Assembly: GCA_905192745.1 (NCBI GenBank) | Contig: CAJJLZ010000004.1 | Coordinates: forward strand, 62,001 to 126,000 | Length of the DNA stretch: 64,000 bases | Direction of reading: 5' to 3' | DNA from: an uncultured Oscillospiraceae bacterium | GTDB lineage: Bacteria > Bacillota > Clostridia > Oscillospirales > Acutalibacteraceae | Program-made: the position numbers and the translations under genes | Shown: one piece after another, positions 53,709 to 63,335 of the stretch | Numbering within the stretch: position 1 is the stretch's first letter | Layout of the letters: each line of letters begins with the position of its first letter | The notes under the pieces: model-generated | What the model saw: only the letters and a program-made list of their open reading frames with translations | Told to the model about the DNA's origin: nothing | Databases searched by the model: none

Positions 53709-54360
53709 GCCCTTCCGACGAAGAGACTTTTTTCGACCGAAAAATCCAGCGAAGCAAAGCATAAACCAGAAAAATCACGGATGCCTCCACCACAAATTCC
53801 TTTGCGAAGGCCCAACCGACAATGCCGACGGACAGAGCCTTGCTTTCGTCGGGAAGAAAAAGAATTACCAAAGACAAGGCGCGGCTCAGAAGCAGCACAA
53901 GCAGCATAGAAACCGGCTCGTTAATCCGGCCGGCAAGCCATGGAGTCAGCAGCCAGTACAGCAGGGAAGCCGAAAGGATGCTGAGCATACTTAAGGGCAG
54001 AAAAGGCACAAAATAGGAATGGACGGCGTTTATCGTAATCAGGGACGGGAGGATAGCCGTTCCGAACTTGAACAATGTATATGCAAGAGCGAGGATTCCG
54101 GAAACCCGCCGGGAAAGCCGCATTGCCGCAAACAGAAAAACCGCCGTCATGGCGAAGCCAGATCCCGCCAGAATGATTCGCAGAATCGGTACGGCGACGC
54201 TTGCCAGCCGCATCGCCGTTTCCGCATCCATACGGTCTGTCGGCTGGTAGGGACCCGAAGTAACCAAAAGCAGAAAATAACAGCCCAGATAGACCGCCAA
54301 CAGGAGAAAAAACGCCGCAAAAACACCGTTTCGAAGTCGATTGCCCGCCATGCTTTTCAT
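53695..54360 (-). CDS. Multi-pass membrane protein of unknown function
   Basis: A 221-residue protein with six to seven hydrophobic segments: about 10-33, 55-80, 88-105, 118-140, 150-170 and 180-205. There are no known motifs. The MMKSMAGNRLRN start is basic and the end (RSKKVSSSEGLDNG) cytoplasmic-like. The ATG at 54360 has AAAGGAG nine bases upstream; a GTG one codon earlier is possible. It is downstream of recN by 88 bases and its last codons overlap the tyrS promoter. Confidence 0.78.
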   Translation of the reverse strand: MKSMAGNRLRNGVFAAFFLLLAVYLGCYFLLLVTSGPYQPTDRMDAETAMRLASVAVPILRIILAGSGFAMTAVFLFAAMRLSRRVSGILALAYTLFKFGTAILPSLITINAVHSYFVPFLPLSMLSILSASLLYWLLTPWLAGRINEPVSMLLVLLLSRALSLVILFLPDESKALSVGIVGWAFAKEFVVEASVIFLVYALLRWIFRSKKVSSSEGLDNG

Positions 54361-54448
54361 CACAGTGAACTCCTTTCAAAAACGTGATTCGGTTTTTTCC
54401 CGTCTGATTTCCCTCCCGGGAACTTTCTCCATTCCGAATTCCGGGCAG

Positions 54449-56125
54449 CTATGCCTCCTCCGCTTCCGTCCGGCGGAGCATTTCCCGGGCAGCCTCCAAC
54501 GCAGCGGGCGTAGGTTCCCCGCCGATGATGCGGGCCAGTTCCCCCTCCCGTTCCTCCCGGTCAAGCGGCGTGACCGCCGTGAAAGTACGGCCGCCCCTCA
54601 CACTTTTGCTGATGAGGAAATGATCGTGGGCCTGCGCGGCGATCTGCGCCAGATGGGTAACGCAGAGCACCTGCCGTCCCGCGCCGGTTTGGCGAAGCTT
54701 GACCCCCACCTTCCAGGCGGCCCGGCCGCTGATGCCGGTGTCAATCTCGTCAAAAATCAGCGTATCAATATCATCCACATCGGCCATCACCGATTTGATC
54801 GCCAGCATAATGCGGGACAACTCGCCGCCGGACGCGATCTTCGCGATCGACTTGGGCGTTTCTCCCGGGTTCGCCGCAATACGAAACTCCACCCGGTCAA
54901 TCCCGCCGGAACTCAGTTCCACCGGCTCCACCGCCGCCTCCAGCCGAACGCCGGGCATATCCAGAAACGCCAGTTCCTCCCCAACCTGAGCGGCAAACGC
55001 CGAGGCCGCCGCCTTCCGGGCGGAGGAAAGCCGTTCAGCCATATCCAGAGCGGCCGCTTTGGCCTCTTCGCATTCCGCCGTCAGACGAACGGCCAGTTCG
55101 TCCGACATTTCGATGCCTTCCAGCTCCTGACGCGCCTGCTCCAGATAATTCAAAACCGCCTGTTCATCCGGACCATATTTGGAGGTCAGCCGGCGGATTT
55201 GGTCCAGCCGATCCTCCACCCGCTCCAGCTCTCCCGGCTCAAAGTCCAGATGGGAAGCGAAGTCCCGCAGATCACTTCCGCATTCCTCCAGCTCATACAG
55301 GAGGGACTGCACTTTCTCAGACAGGCTTCCCAGTTCTTCCACATATCTGCCCGCGTTCTGCAGTTCGTCCGAAGCGCGGGACAGCAGGGCAAGAGCGCCG
55401 TCGTTCTCTTCCCCGCCCGAAAGCAGCTCCTTCGCCGCGGCCAGGGAGACCGCAATCTGTTCTGCGTTGCGGTACAGATTGCGCTGGTTTTTCAGCTCCT
55501 CCTCCTCTCCGGGGCGGAGAGCCGCCGCTTCTATTTCCTCGATCTGAAAGCGGAGCACATCCAGCCGGCGCGCCTTGGCGCCGTCGTCCATGGTCAACTG
55601 ATCCAGCCGGCGGCAAACGTCGGTATACCGCTCGTAGGCGGCTGTAAACGACGCGTGGAGAGGCAGCAGTCCTCCCAACCGCTCCAGATAGTCCACATGC
55701 CGTTCCGGCGAAAGCAGCGCCTGATTTTCATGCTGTCCGTGAATGTTGACCAGCAGCCTTCCGACGGAACGAAGCACCGCCGCCGTGGTAGGCTGCCCGT
55801 TGATCCGGCAGCTTCCCTTTCCTTCGGCCGATATGGTACGCTGAATCAGGAGAAGTCCATCCTCATCCGGGGGATACCCCATCTCTTCCAGAACGGCGGC
55901 GGTGTGGGACGATATTTCCGAAAACATCGCCGTCACGCGGGCCTCCGTGCTTCCGGTACGCACCACATCGCGGCTGATCCGTTCCCCCAGCACGGCGTTG
56001 ATGGCGTCGATCACCATGGATTTGCCCGCGCCGGTTTCCCCGGTCAGCACATTCAGACCGGGACGAAACTCAATCCCAGCCTGCTCGATTACCGCGATAT
56101 TCTCAATATGAAGGCTGGTCAGCAT
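54449..56125 (-). CDS. recN: DNA repair protein RecN
   Basis: A 558-residue SMC-like ATPase acting early at double-strand breaks. Walker A GETGAGKS (29-36) is near the N-terminus; two coiled-coil arms (about 150-380) follow; ASGGELSRIMLAIK and LIFDEIDTGISGRAAWKVG are the signature and Walker B. GGGGGAAAGG precedes the ATG. It is the last strongly conserved gene of the xseA-to-recN unit. Confidence 0.97.
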   Translation of the reverse strand: MLTSLHIENIAVIEQAGIEFRPGLNVLTGETGAGKSMVIDAINAVLGERISRDVVRTGSTEARVTAMFSEISSHTAAVLEEMGYPPDEDGLLLIQRTISAEGKGSCRINGQPTTAAVLRSVGRLLVNIHGQHENQALLSPERHVDYLERLGGLLPLHASFTAAYERYTDVCRRLDQLTMDDGAKARRLDVLRFQIEEIEAAALRPGEEEELKNQRNLYRNAEQIAVSLAAAKELLSGGEENDGALALLSRASDELQNAGRYVEELGSLSEKVQSLLYELEECGSDLRDFASHLDFEPGELERVEDRLDQIRRLTSKYGPDEQAVLNYLEQARQELEGIEMSDELAVRLTAECEEAKAAALDMAERLSSARKAAASAFAAQVGEELAFLDMPGVRLEAAVEPVELSSGGIDRVEFRIAANPGETPKSIAKIASGGELSRIMLAIKSVMADVDDIDTLIFDEIDTGISGRAAWKVGVKLRQTGAGRQVLCVTHLAQIAAQAHDHFLISKSVRGGRTFTAVTPLDREEREGELARIIGGEPTPAALEAAREMLRRTEAEEA

Positions 56126-56155
56126 AGCCTTTCCCCCTGTATGCGAACGGACCGG

Positions 56156-56617
56156 TTACGCTTTGGCGTTGCGCATCAGTTTTTTCAGATCGGTCACCAG
56201 ATCGATCGCTTTATTCTCATCCTTCATCACGCAGAGGAAGGTATCATCTCCCGAGATGGTGCCGACGATATCTCCCCGGCGAAGGGAATCCATCGCCGCG
56301 CAGGCCGCCTGCGCCATACCGGAAAGGCATTTGACTACCACAATATTTCCTGCATAGTCAATGCTGATAACCGTATCGGAAAACAGGGAATGAAACTTTG
56401 AGGAAATGTGTTCGCTTTCCTGCTGAACGGTGGAATAACGGTAATTCCCGTCGCTGCCCAGCGTTTTGATGAGCCGCAGTTCCTTGATATCGCGGGAGAT
56501 GGTCGCCTGAGTCACCGTAAAGCCGCTTTCCAGCAAATAGTTCAGCAGTTCCTCCTGCGTATTCACCGGATGGGCATGGATGATCTCCAGAATTTTCGCA
56601 TGTCGTTTTGCTTTCAT
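56156..56617 (-). CDS. argR: Arginine repressor ArgR/AhrC
   Basis: A 153-residue arginine-responsive repressor. The N-terminal winged helix (1-70) has NTQEELLNYLLESGFTVTQATISRDIKELRLIK. The C-terminal hexamer/arginine domain has GNIVVVKCLSGMAQAACAAMDSL and GTISGDDTFLCVMK, with the GDDT acidic pair that binds arginine. The position between nadK and recN is the usual one. No arginine-biosynthesis gene is in the window. Confidence 0.97.
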   Translation of the reverse strand: MKAKRHAKILEIIHAHPVNTQEELLNYLLESGFTVTQATISRDIKELRLIKTLGSDGNYRYSTVQQESEHISSKFHSLFSDTVISIDYAGNIVVVKCLSGMAQAACAAMDSLRRGDIVGTISGDDTFLCVMKDENKAIDLVTDLKKLMRNAKA

Positions 56618-56642
56618 AGCCGTACCCCGTTTTCGGCCGCCG

Positions 56643-57482
56643 TCAGCGGCGGTTGGTCAGTTTCTGATTGAGCGTATTATAAAACGGCTGCTCCTTGATC
56701 CGGATCAGCGAAACCGGACGGGATGACTGCGACACATGAACAACGTCCTTCACCCGGATCCGCACGCTTTCTTCCCCGTCCACCGTCAAATAGGCTTCCT
56801 CCCCGCGGGATTCCATGGGGCGCAGGGTAAGCTGTGCCTCTTCGCTGAAAATATAGGAGCGGGCGAACAGGGAGTGCGGACAGACCGGCGTCAGAAGCAG
56901 GCAGCGCACCGCGGGGTCCACAATCGGCCCGCCGGCGGAGAGCGAGTACGCGGTGGAACCGGTCGGCGTGGCGACGATCACCCCGTCGGCATTATAGGTC
57001 GCCACCGGCTCTTCCCCCATGGAAACGGCGATTTTTACCATGCGGGACTGGGGGCCTCTGGCCAATACCACTTCATTCAAAGCCTGGTATTCCAGAGATT
57101 CGCCGCCGTCTGCCGGATGAACCCGGACGGACAGCATCATTCGTTTTTCCACGGTAAAACGCCCCTCAATCAGGGCGGAGAGCCGCAAAAGCTCGTCCGA
57201 TTCCAGCCCCGCCATAAAGCCCAGCGTACCGCAGTTAATCCCGAGCACCGGTTTATTCAGAAGAGCGGCCCGCTTGGCGGTATGGATGATGGTTCCATCC
57301 CCGCCAAGGGCTACCACGACGTCACCCTGTTTCAGCAGCGCATCCGCCGCGTTTTCCGGAAACAGTATATCCGCCGGGGGGAACAGCACTTCCGCTCCCA
57401 AACCGGTCAGCGCTTCCCTTACCGGCCGAATCGCCGCGGAAACGCCCGCGGCCTTTTCATTTGGGATCACAACGATCCGCAT
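56643..57482 (-). CDS. nadK: NAD kinase
   Basis: Phosphorylates NAD to NADP. The 279-residue protein has GGDGT (60-64), the NE/D motif region TYNADGVIVATPTGSTAYSLSAGGPI, and a C-terminal beta-sandwich. The ATG at 57482 has AAGGGG eight bases upstream; the frame is open three codons further to GTG. It lies 13 bases after tlyA, within the operon. Confidence 0.95.
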   Translation of the reverse strand: MRIVVIPNEKAAGVSAAIRPVREALTGLGAEVLFPPADILFPENAADALLKQGDVVVALGGDGTIIHTAKRAALLNKPVLGINCGTLGFMAGLESDELLRLSALIEGRFTVEKRMMLSVRVHPADGGESLEYQALNEVVLARGPQSRMVKIAVSMGEEPVATYNADGVIVATPTGSTAYSLSAGGPIVDPAVRCLLLTPVCPHSLFARSYIFSEEAQLTLRPMESRGEEAYLTVDGEESVRIRVKDVVHVSQSSRPVSLIRIKEQPFYNTLNQKLTNRR

Positions 57483-57495
57483 GGCGTTCACCCCT

Positions 57496-58347
57496 TCACC
57501 CTTTCAGCGTTTTATGCGCGTCCTCCACCACGGCGGCAATCGACAGGGGCGCGTTGGTTTCTTTCTTTTCTTTATCATACCGCAAGGTCGCCAAAAATTC
57601 AATGTTTCCCTTGTTCCCTTCCCCGCCCGTGATCGGGGAGAATTCCAATCGCCGCACCGGCGTCCCCAGCGCTTCAAAAAAAGCGCAGCATTCCCCAAGC
57701 ACCTGCCGGTGAACACGGGCGTCCTTCACCACGCCGTTTTTTCCAACGGCCGACCGTCCCGCTTCGAACTGCGGCTTGACGAGGCAGACAAGGTCCGCTC
57801 CCTCCCTCAGAAACGGCAGAATCGCGGGTACCACCTGCGTCAGGGAGATGAAAGACACGTCCACCGCACAAAAATCCACCGAGTTTTTCGGTATCGCCGC
57901 ACACATCGCCGTCGTATTCCGCGCGTCGGTTCCTTCCAGATTTACTACGCGGGGATCGGCGGCGAGCGCCGGATGAAGCTGGCCGTGCCCCACATCCACG
58001 GCATATACCTTTGCCGCGCCCTCCTTCAAAAGGCAATCGGTAAAGCCTCCGGTGGAGGCGCCGATATCCATGGCTGTGATCCCATTCAGTGAAAAACGGC
58101 CTTTTACGGCCTTTTCCAGCTTGCAGCCGCCCCGTCCAACATAGGCAAGGCCATCGCCTTCACAGCAGACATCGTCGTTTTCCGTCACCATGCAGGAGGG
58201 ACGGGAGGCGGTTTTTCCATTTACCCGTACCTGACCGGAGCGAATCCGTTCCTTCGCCCGTTCCCGGCTGGTTTCAAGTCCCCGGCGCACCAAGGCGGCG
58301 TCCAGCCGCAGAATGCCTTCGCCGGCGCTTGCATCATTCCGCGGCAT
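57496..58347 (-). CDS. tlyA: TlyA-family rRNA methyltransferase/hemolysin
   Basis: A 283-residue protein: an S4 domain (about 14-75, LRLDAALVRRGLETSRERAKERIRSGQVRVNG) then an FtsJ-like methyltransferase core with DIGASTGGFTDCLLKEGA and DVSFISL. Family members methylate ribose in 16S and 23S rRNA. The ATG at 58347 has GAGGAGG upstream and overlaps the 3' end of dxs by 14 bases, so translation is probably coupled. Confidence 0.95.
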   Translation of the reverse strand: MPRNDASAGEGILRLDAALVRRGLETSRERAKERIRSGQVRVNGKTASRPSCMVTENDDVCCEGDGLAYVGRGGCKLEKAVKGRFSLNGITAMDIGASTGGFTDCLLKEGAAKVYAVDVGHGQLHPALAADPRVVNLEGTDARNTTAMCAAIPKNSVDFCAVDVSFISLTQVVPAILPFLREGADLVCLVKPQFEAGRSAVGKNGVVKDARVHRQVLGECCAFFEALGTPVRRLEFSPITGGEGNKGNIEFLATLRYDKEKKETNAPLSIAAVVEDAHKTLKG

Positions 58348-60220
58348 CCGGCATCCTCCTCTGTACGGCGGCAAGAATACCCGCCAAATCCAGCCCGTTG
58401 GCGGCCAGTCCCCGTTCCGGCTTACAGGCCGGGACAAAGGTATCGATCGCGACCGGCTGATACAGGCCCCGATAGGAGGCGTTCAGCAGCTTGGCGCCAA
58501 ACCGTTCACATACGCCGCCGCTGCGGATGCCCTCCTCAAAAAACAGGATGCGTTTATATGACAGAGCCGCCCGGATACTGTCCGGATCCAACGGCCGGAT
58601 ACGCGTCAGCTTAAGCACCGAAACCGGCTTTCCGGCTTCGTTCAGGCGGCGGGACGCCTCCCTCACCGTGGCAAAAATCCGGCCATACGTAACCAGTAGG
58701 GTCTCCGCCCCCGGCGTTTCCCACAATGTGTAAGGCTGATAGTCGGGTTCGTACCCTTCCAGCCCCGGAAGCTCCCCGCCCCGGGGATACCGGACGGCGG
58801 CAACGCCATCCTCGTCGTAGATCGCCTGCTTCAGGTTAATCCGCAGTTCCGCAAAGCAGGAGGGAGAATACACGCTCACGCCGGGGATGGTGTTCAGGAA
58901 AGCGACGTCGAATACCCCCTGATGGGTCTCTCCGTCATCCCCCACAATCCCGGCGCGGTCAATGGCCAGAACGATATGTTCCTTGCCGATAGCTGCATCG
59001 TTCAATATCTGGTCATAGCTCCGCTGCAGGAAGGTGGAATAAACCGCGAAAACCGGAAGCGCCCGGTCATGGGCAAGACCGGCGGCAAAGGTGACGGCGT
59101 GCTCCTCCGCGATTCCCACATCAAAAAAGCGTTTGGGAAACCGTTCGGCAAATCCGAGAAGCCCGGTTCCCGACTTCATGGCGGCGGAAATGGCGCAGAT
59201 CCGCCGATCCTCCTCCGCCAGCGCGGTCAGCTCTTCTCCAAACACCGAGGAAAAGCAGGGAGAGGAAGCAGGCGTACAGCCGGTTTCCACGTCAAAGCCG
59301 GACAGGCCGTGATACACGCCCGGATCCTTTTCGGCAAAGCCATAGCCTTTTCCCTTTACGGTGGCCACATGCATCAGCACGGGACGATCCAGCCGCTTAG
59401 CGGCCTGAAACCCCTTTATCAACTCATCGAGATCATGTCCGTCCAGCGGGCCGATATAATTAAAACCCATCTCCTCAAAAAAACTGCTCTTGGAATACAT
59501 CATTTTTTTCAGTTCGGTTTTCCAGTGGAGCAGTTTGTTTCTGAGCGGCGTGCCAATCACCGGAATCCGGGCAACCGCATTGCTGAAGCGGGTTTTGAGC
59601 CGCACATAATGCGGCCGGGCGCGGAGGGCCGCCAGATGCCGGGCCACAAAGCCCACGTTCTGGCTGATCGACATCCCGTTGTCATTAAGCACAACAATCA
59701 GCCGGTCCTTGCTTCTCCCCGCGTTGCTGAGCCCTTCATAGGCCAGTCCGCCGGTCAGAGCGCCGTCCCCGATCACAGCGACCACATAGCCGTCCTCTCC
59801 CAGCATCGCCTTGGCCTTGGCCATGCCGTTGGCCGCAGAGATCGAGGTGCTGGAATGGCCGACGATAAACGCATCGTGCTCGCTCTCGCCCGGGCGGGGA
59901 AAGCCGGATATCCCCCCTTCTTTCCGCAGGGTGTGAAACTGTTCCGCCCGGCCGGTCAGGAGTTTATGCGGATAGCACTGGTGGCCGACATCCCAGACGA
60001 ACTGATCCTTGGGGGTGCTGAATTCCCGGTGCATCGCCACCGTAACCTCCACAATCCCGAGATTGGAGGACAGATGGCCGCCGGTTTCCGCCACGGTTTC
60101 CACCAGCATATAACGAATTTCTCCGCACAGATTTTTCAGCTCCGTCCTGGACAGTGCTTTCACATCATTGGGAGAATGGATATTTTTCAGATATTTTGTA
60201 TTGGACAACGGATCCGACAT
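58334..60220 (-). CDS. dxs: 1-deoxy-D-xylulose-5-phosphate synthase
   Basis: A thiamine-diphosphate enzyme that starts the MEP isoprenoid pathway from pyruvate and glyceraldehyde-3-phosphate. The 628-residue protein shows GGHLSSNLG, WDVGHQCYPHKLLTGR, GDGALTGGLAYEGLSNAG with LNDNGMSIS (thiamine site), EEHAVTFAAGLA, and HQGVFDVAFL. With ispA in the same unit, the cluster supplies polyprenyl precursors. Confidence 0.98.
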   Translation of the reverse strand: MSDPLSNTKYLKNIHSPNDVKALSRTELKNLCGEIRYMLVETVAETGGHLSSNLGIVEVTVAMHREFSTPKDQFVWDVGHQCYPHKLLTGRAEQFHTLRKEGGISGFPRPGESEHDAFIVGHSSTSISAANGMAKAKAMLGEDGYVVAVIGDGALTGGLAYEGLSNAGRSKDRLIVVLNDNGMSISQNVGFVARHLAALRARPHYVRLKTRFSNAVARIPVIGTPLRNKLLHWKTELKKMMYSKSSFFEEMGFNYIGPLDGHDLDELIKGFQAAKRLDRPVLMHVATVKGKGYGFAEKDPGVYHGLSGFDVETGCTPASSPCFSSVFGEELTALAEEDRRICAISAAMKSGTGLLGFAERFPKRFFDVGIAEEHAVTFAAGLAHDRALPVFAVYSTFLQRSYDQILNDAAIGKEHIVLAIDRAGIVGDDGETHQGVFDVAFLNTIPGVSVYSPSCFAELRINLKQAIYDEDGVAAVRYPRGGELPGLEGYEPDYQPYTLWETPGAETLLVTYGRIFATVREASRRLNEAGKPVSVLKLTRIRPLDPDSIRAALSYKRILFFEEGIRSGGVCERFGAKLLNASYRGLYQPVAIDTFVPACKPERGLAANGLDLAGILAAVQRRMPDAAE

Positions 60221-60251
60221 AGAACAGCCTCGCTTTCCGGGAAAGCCGTAT

Positions 60252-60740
60252 TCAGGCGGGAATCAGAATCCCAACCAAAATCCCCAGCAATACGCCGCCC
60301 AATACCTCCAGCGGCGTGTGACCGATAAATTCCTTCAACTCGATCTCATCCACTTCCACATCCGGAATGCCGTCGCCATCCTTGTCGGCGTTTTTCATTT
60401 CGATCTGGTTCAGGTATTTGTTGAGCAGCTTGGCATGCAGGCCGGCTTCCCGCCGCACGCCCATCGCGTCGTACATCGTGACAAAGGCAAACATAACCGT
60501 CAAAGCAAAGACCGATGACTGCACCCCGTCAAACCGGGCGACAGCAATCGTCAAAGCGCTGACCATCGCGGAATGGGCGCTGGGCATCCCGCCCGCGCCC
60601 CAAAGACGTTCCGCCTTCAGCTTCCGGGTGAGAATCAGCGTGAGAAGCACCTTGGAAACCTGTGCGCACAGCCAGGAGAGCGCCGCAGCAAACAGCACCT
60701 TATTCTGAAAAAACTGCAGAAATAGTTCCATTGTTTTCAT
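60252..60740 (-). CDS. YuiD-like divergent PAP2 family membrane protein with Ca-loop-like insert
   Basis: A 162-residue membrane protein with the family motif GGMPSAHSAMVSAL (50-63) and MYDAMGVRREAGLHAKLLN, probably acting on isoprenoid pyrophosphates given its place between dxs and ispA (inference). Between the last two helices an insert, NADKDGDGIPDVEVDE (117-132), resembles an EF-hand or thrombospondin type-3 calcium loop (D119, D121, D123, D127). The following LKEFIGHTPLEVLGG is standard. The ATG has GGAAAGG upstream. Confidence 0.88.
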   Translation of the reverse strand: MKTMELFLQFFQNKVLFAAALSWLCAQVSKVLLTLILTRKLKAERLWGAGGMPSAHSAMVSALTIAVARFDGVQSSVFALTVMFAFVTMYDAMGVRREAGLHAKLLNKYLNQIEMKNADKDGDGIPDVEVDEIELKEFIGHTPLEVLGGVLLGILVGILIPA

Positions 60741-60827
60741 GCCTTTCCGGCAGAAATTTTCCTCCCGCTTGTTTTTTCTTTTCCGCGGGGGCTGCTTTCC
60801 GCCGTTTATTTTCCGGCAAAGCCGTCG

Positions 60828-61727
60828 TCAGCTTTGCCGCATCAAAAGGGCGCGGGCCAGACTGCGGAGGGATTCCGCCTCCCCGCCAAAAGCCGCCAGA
60901 GCGTTAACTGCCCGTTCGGTGCGTTCCACCGCGAGACGGGAGGCTTCTTCCATCCCAAGCAGGGATACATAGGTCGTTTTTTCGTGAATTTGATCCCCGC
61001 CGACCGGCTTGCCAAGTTCCTCCGCCGTGGCGGTAACGTCCAGAATATCATCCACGATCTGAAAGCAGAGGCCGAGTTCTTCCCCGTATTGCCGGGCGAA
61101 GGCGACCGCTTTTTCATCGCCGCCGCCGAGATAACAGCCCATCACGCAGGCCGCGGTCATCAGCGCCGCCGTTTTACCCCGCTGAAGTTGTTCGAGCACC
61201 GGCAGGCCGACCGCTTTCCCCTCGCTTTGCAGGTCGATCACCTGGCCGCCGACCATGCCGTACGCCCCTGCCGCGTCCGCCAGAGCGAAAGCCGCGTTCA
61301 GCACGGATTCCGCCGGCAGTCCCCGCCGGTTTTCCGGCGACAGCATAACTTCAAAGGCGCGGGTAAGCAGGCCGTCACCCGCCAGCAGCGCCATATCCTC
61401 GCCGAAAGCGGCGTGAACGGAGGGCTTCCCCCGCCGAAGAGGGCTGTTGTCCATACAGGGCAGATCGTCATGTGCCAGCGAATAGGAATGAACCATCTCC
61501 ATCGCACAGGCAAAAGGCAGGGCCTGTGCGGGCTCCCCGCCGCAGAGACGGCAGAATTCCAATACGAGAACCGGGCGCAGACGCTTCCCCCCGCCCTCGC
61601 AGGCGTAGGCCATCGCGTCAAAAATCATTTTTTGCAGCGCGTTGTCTTCCGCCGGCAGATAGTCCGGCAGGGCGCGCTCGATCCTTTCCAGATGAGACTG
61701 CAGACGGTTATCATATAAAGCGGTCAT
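60828..61727 (-). CDS. ispA: Geranyl/farnesyl diphosphate synthase
   Basis: A 299-residue prenyltransferase that condenses IPP with DMAPP/GPP. GGGKRLRP is the IPP-binding site; the first Asp-rich motif is DDLPCMD (87-93), the second DDILD (226-230). The ATG at 61727 follows GAGG; an open stretch upstream is not family-like. The 145-base gap to xseB has no gene. Confidence 0.96.
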   Translation of the reverse strand: MTALYDNRLQSHLERIERALPDYLPAEDNALQKMIFDAMAYACEGGGKRLRPVLVLEFCRLCGGEPAQALPFACAMEMVHSYSLAHDDLPCMDNSPLRRGKPSVHAAFGEDMALLAGDGLLTRAFEVMLSPENRRGLPAESVLNAAFALADAAGAYGMVGGQVIDLQSEGKAVGLPVLEQLQRGKTAALMTAACVMGCYLGGGDEKAVAFARQYGEELGLCFQIVDDILDVTATAEELGKPVGGDQIHEKTTYVSLLGMEEASRLAVERTERAVNALAAFGGEAESLRSLARALLMRQS

Positions 61728-61872
61728 ACATTTCCTCTTTTCTGAATCGTAAACAGATTTCATACGGTGGGCGTATGGTGGGCGCAAATTTATTCTGAAA
61801 CGAAATGCCGGAAAGCGCCGGAAAGGCTTTCAACTTGACAGATACTTTTCAATAAAGCCGTCAAAGCCGGAA

Positions 61873-62106
61873 TTATTCGGCCGCCGCCGGTTCCTCTTTT
61901 TCCTGTGCGGCGGCCACGTCGGCGGCCGTCAGCTTAACAATTTTCTGTTCGGCGGTTTTCAGAGCCCCCGAACAATACGCCGTCAGCTTGATCCCCTCCT
62001 CAAACAGCTTGAGGGATTCATCCAGCGTACATTTGCCGCTTTCCAGCATGGCGACAATCTGCTCCAGCCGGGTCATCGCTTTTTCAAACGTCCATTCAAC
62101 AGCCAT
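61873..62106 (-). CDS. xseB: Exodeoxyribonuclease VII small subunit
   Basis: A 77-residue coiled-coil protein: WTFEKAMTRLEQIVAMLESGKCTLDESLKLFEEGIKLTAYC is the family core. It binds XseA to form the single-strand exonuclease. The acidic C-terminal tail is variable. AAGGAGG precedes the ATG, 11 bases after the xseA stop. Confidence 0.96.
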   Translation of the reverse strand: MAVEWTFEKAMTRLEQIVAMLESGKCTLDESLKLFEEGIKLTAYCSGALKTAEQKIVKLTAADVAAAQEKEEPAAAE

Positions 62107-62117
62107 ACGGCGCCTCC

Positions 62118-63335
62118 TTACGTTTTTTTCTTCTTGCCGTTCGTTTCCACCCGATCGACGGTGCAGGCAACCGTTCCGTCGCTGACCCGAAGAGTGAGCG
62201 GATCCCCCGCCGTCACGTCCTTTATGCTTTTGATAACCTTTTCCCCTGTATAGGGGATGGAATATCCGCGGGACAGCACCTTGAGCGGGCTGAGCGCGTC
62301 CAGCTTCCCGCCGATTGCCGCCAGCCGCCTTCCTGATTCGGACAGACTGTTCTGTGCGGCGTGGACAAAGGCACGGGTCAGATAATCCAGCCGCATCCCC
62401 TGCTCTTCAACATAAAAAAGAGGGGTGGACAGGCAGCGGCGGGAGCGGACCACCGCCAGCCGGTGGGAAGCCGCTTCCATAGTGGAACGCAGCCCCCGCC
62501 GGGCAATGCCCTGCATCTGCTCCACCCGGGAGAGAAGCTGCGCGCGGTCGGGAACCGCCAGCTCCGCCGCGGCGGAGGGGGTAGGCGCGCGCAGGTCGGC
62601 GGCAAAGTCGCAGATGGTAAAGTCGGTCTCATGCCCGACGGCTGAGATCACCGGAATTGCCGAAGCCGCCACCGCCCGGGCCACGCCCTCGTCGTTGAAA
62701 GCCCACAGTTCCTCAATGGAGCCGCCGCCGCGCCCGAGGATAATCACATCGGCCGCTTTGGCATCGTTAAAATACGTCAGCGCCTTAATCAGTTGAGGCG
62801 GCGCGCCGTCCCCCTGCACCAGCACGGGAGCGAACACGATGGTCGCCAGCGGATACCGGCGGCCCAGCACATTCAGGATATCCCGCACCGCCGCGCCGGT
62901 CGGCGAGGTAATTACCCCGATCCGGCCGGGATACTTCGGCAGCGGCTTTTTTCGGTTGGGATCGAACAGTCCCTCCTCCGACAGCCGTTTTTTCAACTGC
63001 TCGTAAGCAACCTGAAGCGCCCCTACTCCGTCGGGCTGCATTTCCTCAATATAAATCTGGAACGAGCCGTCCTTTTCATACAGGGATACCCGCGCCTTCA
63101 CAATCACCTTCATCCCGTTTTCGGGGCGAAACTGCAGTTTGGAAGCGTATGCGCGAAACATCACCGCGCGAACCAGCGCGCCCTCATCCTTCAGCGATAG
63201 ATAAAGATGTCCGGACTTATAATGGTTTGTAAAATTGGAAATCTCGCCGCCGATATACACGGAAGCGAGGTTCTGATCCCCTTCGAGCAGAGATTTGACG
63301 TAGCGGTTCAACTGACTGACCGTGATTACTTTCAA
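62118..63335 (-). CDS. xseA: Exodeoxyribonuclease VII large subunit
   Basis: A 405-residue nuclease subunit. The OB-fold N-terminus has VITVSQLNRYVKSLLEGD and IGGEISNFTNHYKSGHLYLSLKDE. The catalytic part has IGVITSPTGAAVRDI, ILGRGGGSIEELWAFN and VGHETDFTICDFAADLRAPTPSAAAE. A coiled coil and basic tail follow. The TTG at 63335 overlaps the upstream stop codon (TTGA) and has AAAGGGGG upstream; the open frame before it is the end of the TsaD-like gene in another frame. Confidence 0.95.
   Translation of the reverse strand: MKVITVSQLNRYVKSLLEGDQNLASVYIGGEISNFTNHYKSGHLYLSLKDEGALVRAVMFRAYASKLQFRPENGMKVIVKARVSLYEKDGSFQIYIEEMQPDGVGALQVAYEQLKKRLSEEGLFDPNRKKPLPKYPGRIGVITSPTGAAVRDILNVLGRRYPLATIVFAPVLVQGDGAPPQLIKALTYFNDAKAADVIILGRGGGSIEELWAFNDEGVARAVAASAIPVISAVGHETDFTICDFAADLRAPTPSAAAELAVPDRAQLLSRVEQMQGIARRGLRSTMEAASHRLAVVRSRRCLSTPLFYVEEQGMRLDYLTRAFVHAAQNSLSESGRRLAAIGGKLDALSPLKVLSRGYSIPYTGEKVIKSIKDVTAGDPLTLRVSDGTVACTVDRVETNGKKKKT

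Noticed and set aside
54341..56401. A 686-codon open frame on the plus strand
   Set aside because: It is antisense to recN, has an Arg/His/Gln-rich composition without motifs, and reflects codon bias of the GC-rich minus-strand gene.
58922..60328. A 468-codon open frame on the plus strand
   Set aside because: Antisense shadow of dxs and the YuiD-like gene, with no start signal or family likeness.
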